Below the pieces are notes generated by a model. That model was not told where the DNA came from and did no database searches. It saw only the letters and a program-made list of their open reading frames with translations. Below are positions 5,231 to 6,496 of a stretch of 6,496 bases of DNA, in pieces. The number at the start of each line of letters is the position of its first letter. Positions within the stretch are counted from its first letter, which is position 1. Origin of the DNA: Legionellales bacterium UBA4722. Lineage in GTDB: Bacteria > Pseudomonadota > Gammaproteobacteria > DSM-16500. Both the position numbers and the translations under genes were made by a program. The DNA is taken from contig DHJK01000037.1 of NCBI GenBank assembly GCA_002404295.1, forward strand, positions 1 through 6,496. The letters are read 5' to 3'.

Positions 5231-6448
5231 GTGAAAAGAATTCATATAACCCGCGCAGCCCAACTCATTAGTGTATATCTACTTGCCCAATCCGCATTCC
5301 CAGCCGCATTTCAATTATACGAATTAGGCACCCCGGTTATCGGTACCGCAGCCGTAGGCCAAGCCGCCGTCTCGAACGATGCCTCCACTTCCTATTTCAA
5401 TCCAGCCGGCATGACCCAACTAGGCGGATCACAATTCATGTTGGGCTCGCAAGTAATGCTGCCTTACACCAACTTTGGCATTGGCGCACAAAACACAATC
5501 TCAGGAAACAACGGTGGCAATGCAGCGTCCCTCATTCCTGGCGTAGATTTTTATTACATGTATAGCTTTACCCCCAAATTTAAATTGGGCGTCAGCTTAA
5601 CCGCGCCATACGGAGGCATGCTTAATTATAATGACGGATGGGTAGGTCGATATATCGTACAAGACATGAGTTTCTACACTCTCAATCTAAACCCTGCTAT
5701 CGCTTACAACATCAATAATTATGTATCGATTGGCGGAGGGGTGTCAGTAGAATACGCTAATCTAACCCAATCAGTTGCCTTACCATTATTGCCATCCATC
5801 GATGGCCAGGCCAACATCAAAGCAAGCGATTTTGCACCCGGCTTTAATCTTGGGATACTCCTCACACCCACCGACACCACAAAAATCGGTTTAGCTTATC
5901 GTTCTCAGATTTCACACAACTTACATGGCACAACCACTTTCTTACGAATCAGCGATACACCCAACACAACAACCAAAATGGTCATGCCACAAAACGTTAT
6001 TCTTAGTCTTGATCAGATTGTCACATCGCGATTTAATATTGTAGGTGAAGCTGGATGGTCTAATTGGGCATCCATGCAAAATACAATCGTAAGAATTGAT
6101 AATTACACAGCCACCACCATAGAAAATTGGAGCAACACATACAGACTTGGATTAGGCGGACAATACCACGCAACACCAGCCATGATCTTACAAGCAGGTA
6201 TAGGCTACGACTCATCACCAACAACAACTTCACGCCGTACACCCAATTTACCGATGGATAGACAGATACGCGTGGGTCTTGGTATTAACTATGCAGTCAT
6301 GCAAGCGGTTAAACTTGGGTTTTCTTATGAATATATTAATTTCGGCAACGCGCCTATTAATAACTCATCCACTAATGGTGTATTAGCAGGCTCATATTCA
6401 AGAAATTATGCGAATGTCTTTCAAGCTAGCATCAATGCTTCATGCTAA
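5231..6448 (+). CDS. FadL/OmpP1-family outer-membrane transport protein
   Basis: This is a 405-residue outer-membrane barrel of the FadL/OmpP1/TodX family, close in length to E. coli FadL, and likely imports long-chain fatty acids or similar hydrophobic compounds by lateral diffusion. A signal peptide covers about 1-25 (cleavage near FPA, then AFQLYE). The N-terminal hatch follows the family closely: FQLYE (27-31), a Gly/Ala stretch, NDASTSYFNPAGM (49-61) with the NPA motif. Later family landmarks are APYGG (125-129), WVGRY (137-141), LNPAIAYNINNYVSIGGG (153-170), IGLAYRS (219-225) and YDSSP (326-330) with PNLPMDRQIRVGLGINY (338-354). The GTG start is fixed by AGGGAG eight bases upstream. It is divergent from the phosphatase gene. 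The 5' half prefers C-ending codons (GCC, ACC, GGC), unlike the AT-ending usage of the first barrel. The protein ends INASC, without the usual terminal aromatic. The family is confident; the ligand cannot be read from sequence, so I give no fadL symbol. Confidence 0.9.
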   Translation: MKRIHITRAAQLISVYLLAQSAFPAAFQLYELGTPVIGTAAVGQAAVSNDASTSYFNPAGMTQLGGSQFMLGSQVMLPYTNFGIGAQNTISGNNGGNAASLIPGVDFYYMYSFTPKFKLGVSLTAPYGGMLNYNDGWVGRYIVQDMSFYTLNLNPAIAYNINNYVSIGGGVSVEYANLTQSVALPLLPSIDGQANIKASDFAPGFNLGILLTPTDTTKIGLAYRSQISHNLHGTTTFLRISDTPNTTTKMVMPQNVILSLDQIVTSRFNIVGEAGWSNWASMQNTIVRIDNYTATTIENWSNTYRLGLGGQYHATPAMILQAGIGYDSSPTTTSRRTPNLPMDRQIRVGLGINYAVMQAVKLGFSYEYINFGNAPINNSSTNGVLAGSYSRNYANVFQASINASC

Positions 6449-6496
6449 AAATACAACCGTGAGTTATGGCTTAATAGGGTGTTCGCAGCTATTCAT
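6449..6496. other. 3' flank with nothing recognisable
   Basis: These 48 bases follow the stop of the second FadL-like gene. I see no inverted repeat with a T-run, no start with a ribosome-binding site, and no repeat shared with the rest of the window. Any terminator would lie outside the window. Confidence 0.5.

Noticed and set aside
1..6496. CRISPR array, tandem repeats or phage attachment site
   Set aside because: Reading both strands showed no regularly spaced repeats, no long direct repeats and no integrase or Cas gene.

Overview
This is an AT-rich stretch of a Gram-negative genome. The two FadL-type outer-membrane porins and the exported histidine phosphatase show a diderm envelope. AT-rich codon use, a large soluble helical protein of effector-like character and a decayed insertion-sequence transposase fit an intracellular or host-associated gammaproteobacterium such as a Legionella/Coxiella relative. 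That assignment is inference from overall character, as the window has no rRNA or other phylogenetic marker.

Layout. Bases 1-108 are a short AT-rich leader. On the + strand follow a divergent FadL/OmpP1-family barrel (109-1344) and, 14 bases later, a multi-pass inner-membrane protein of a widespread but uncharacterised family (1359-2546); the two look like an operon. A weak hairpin with a T-run (2574-2592) follows. On the - strand lie a 383-residue soluble, helix-rich protein with no recognised domain (2608-3759) and a secreted histidine-phosphatase-superfamily protein (4037-4708). Between these two is the C-terminal remnant of an IS5-type transposase (about 3864-4010), interrupted by a stop. 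A 522-base gap (4709-5230) separates the phosphatase from the next gene. It holds the phosphatase promoter, a decayed reading frame and a structured leader rich in GGA. It ends at a canonical FadL-family barrel (5231-6448, GTG start), which is complete. The last 48 bases hold nothing recognisable.

How the parts fit. Two FadL paralogues of very different type flank the region. Together they suggest uptake of long-chain fatty acids or other hydrophobic compounds across the outer membrane, as is known for the family. The membrane protein coupled to the first barrel may act in the same process, but nothing in its sequence proves it. The 383-residue protein and the phosphatase show no functional link to the barrels. 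The region looks like an accessory segment where an IS landed and decayed. No complete new multi-gene system is visible. The most promising leads are the barrel/membrane-protein pair, the effector-like gene beside the IS relic, and the structured GGA-rich leader of the second barrel.
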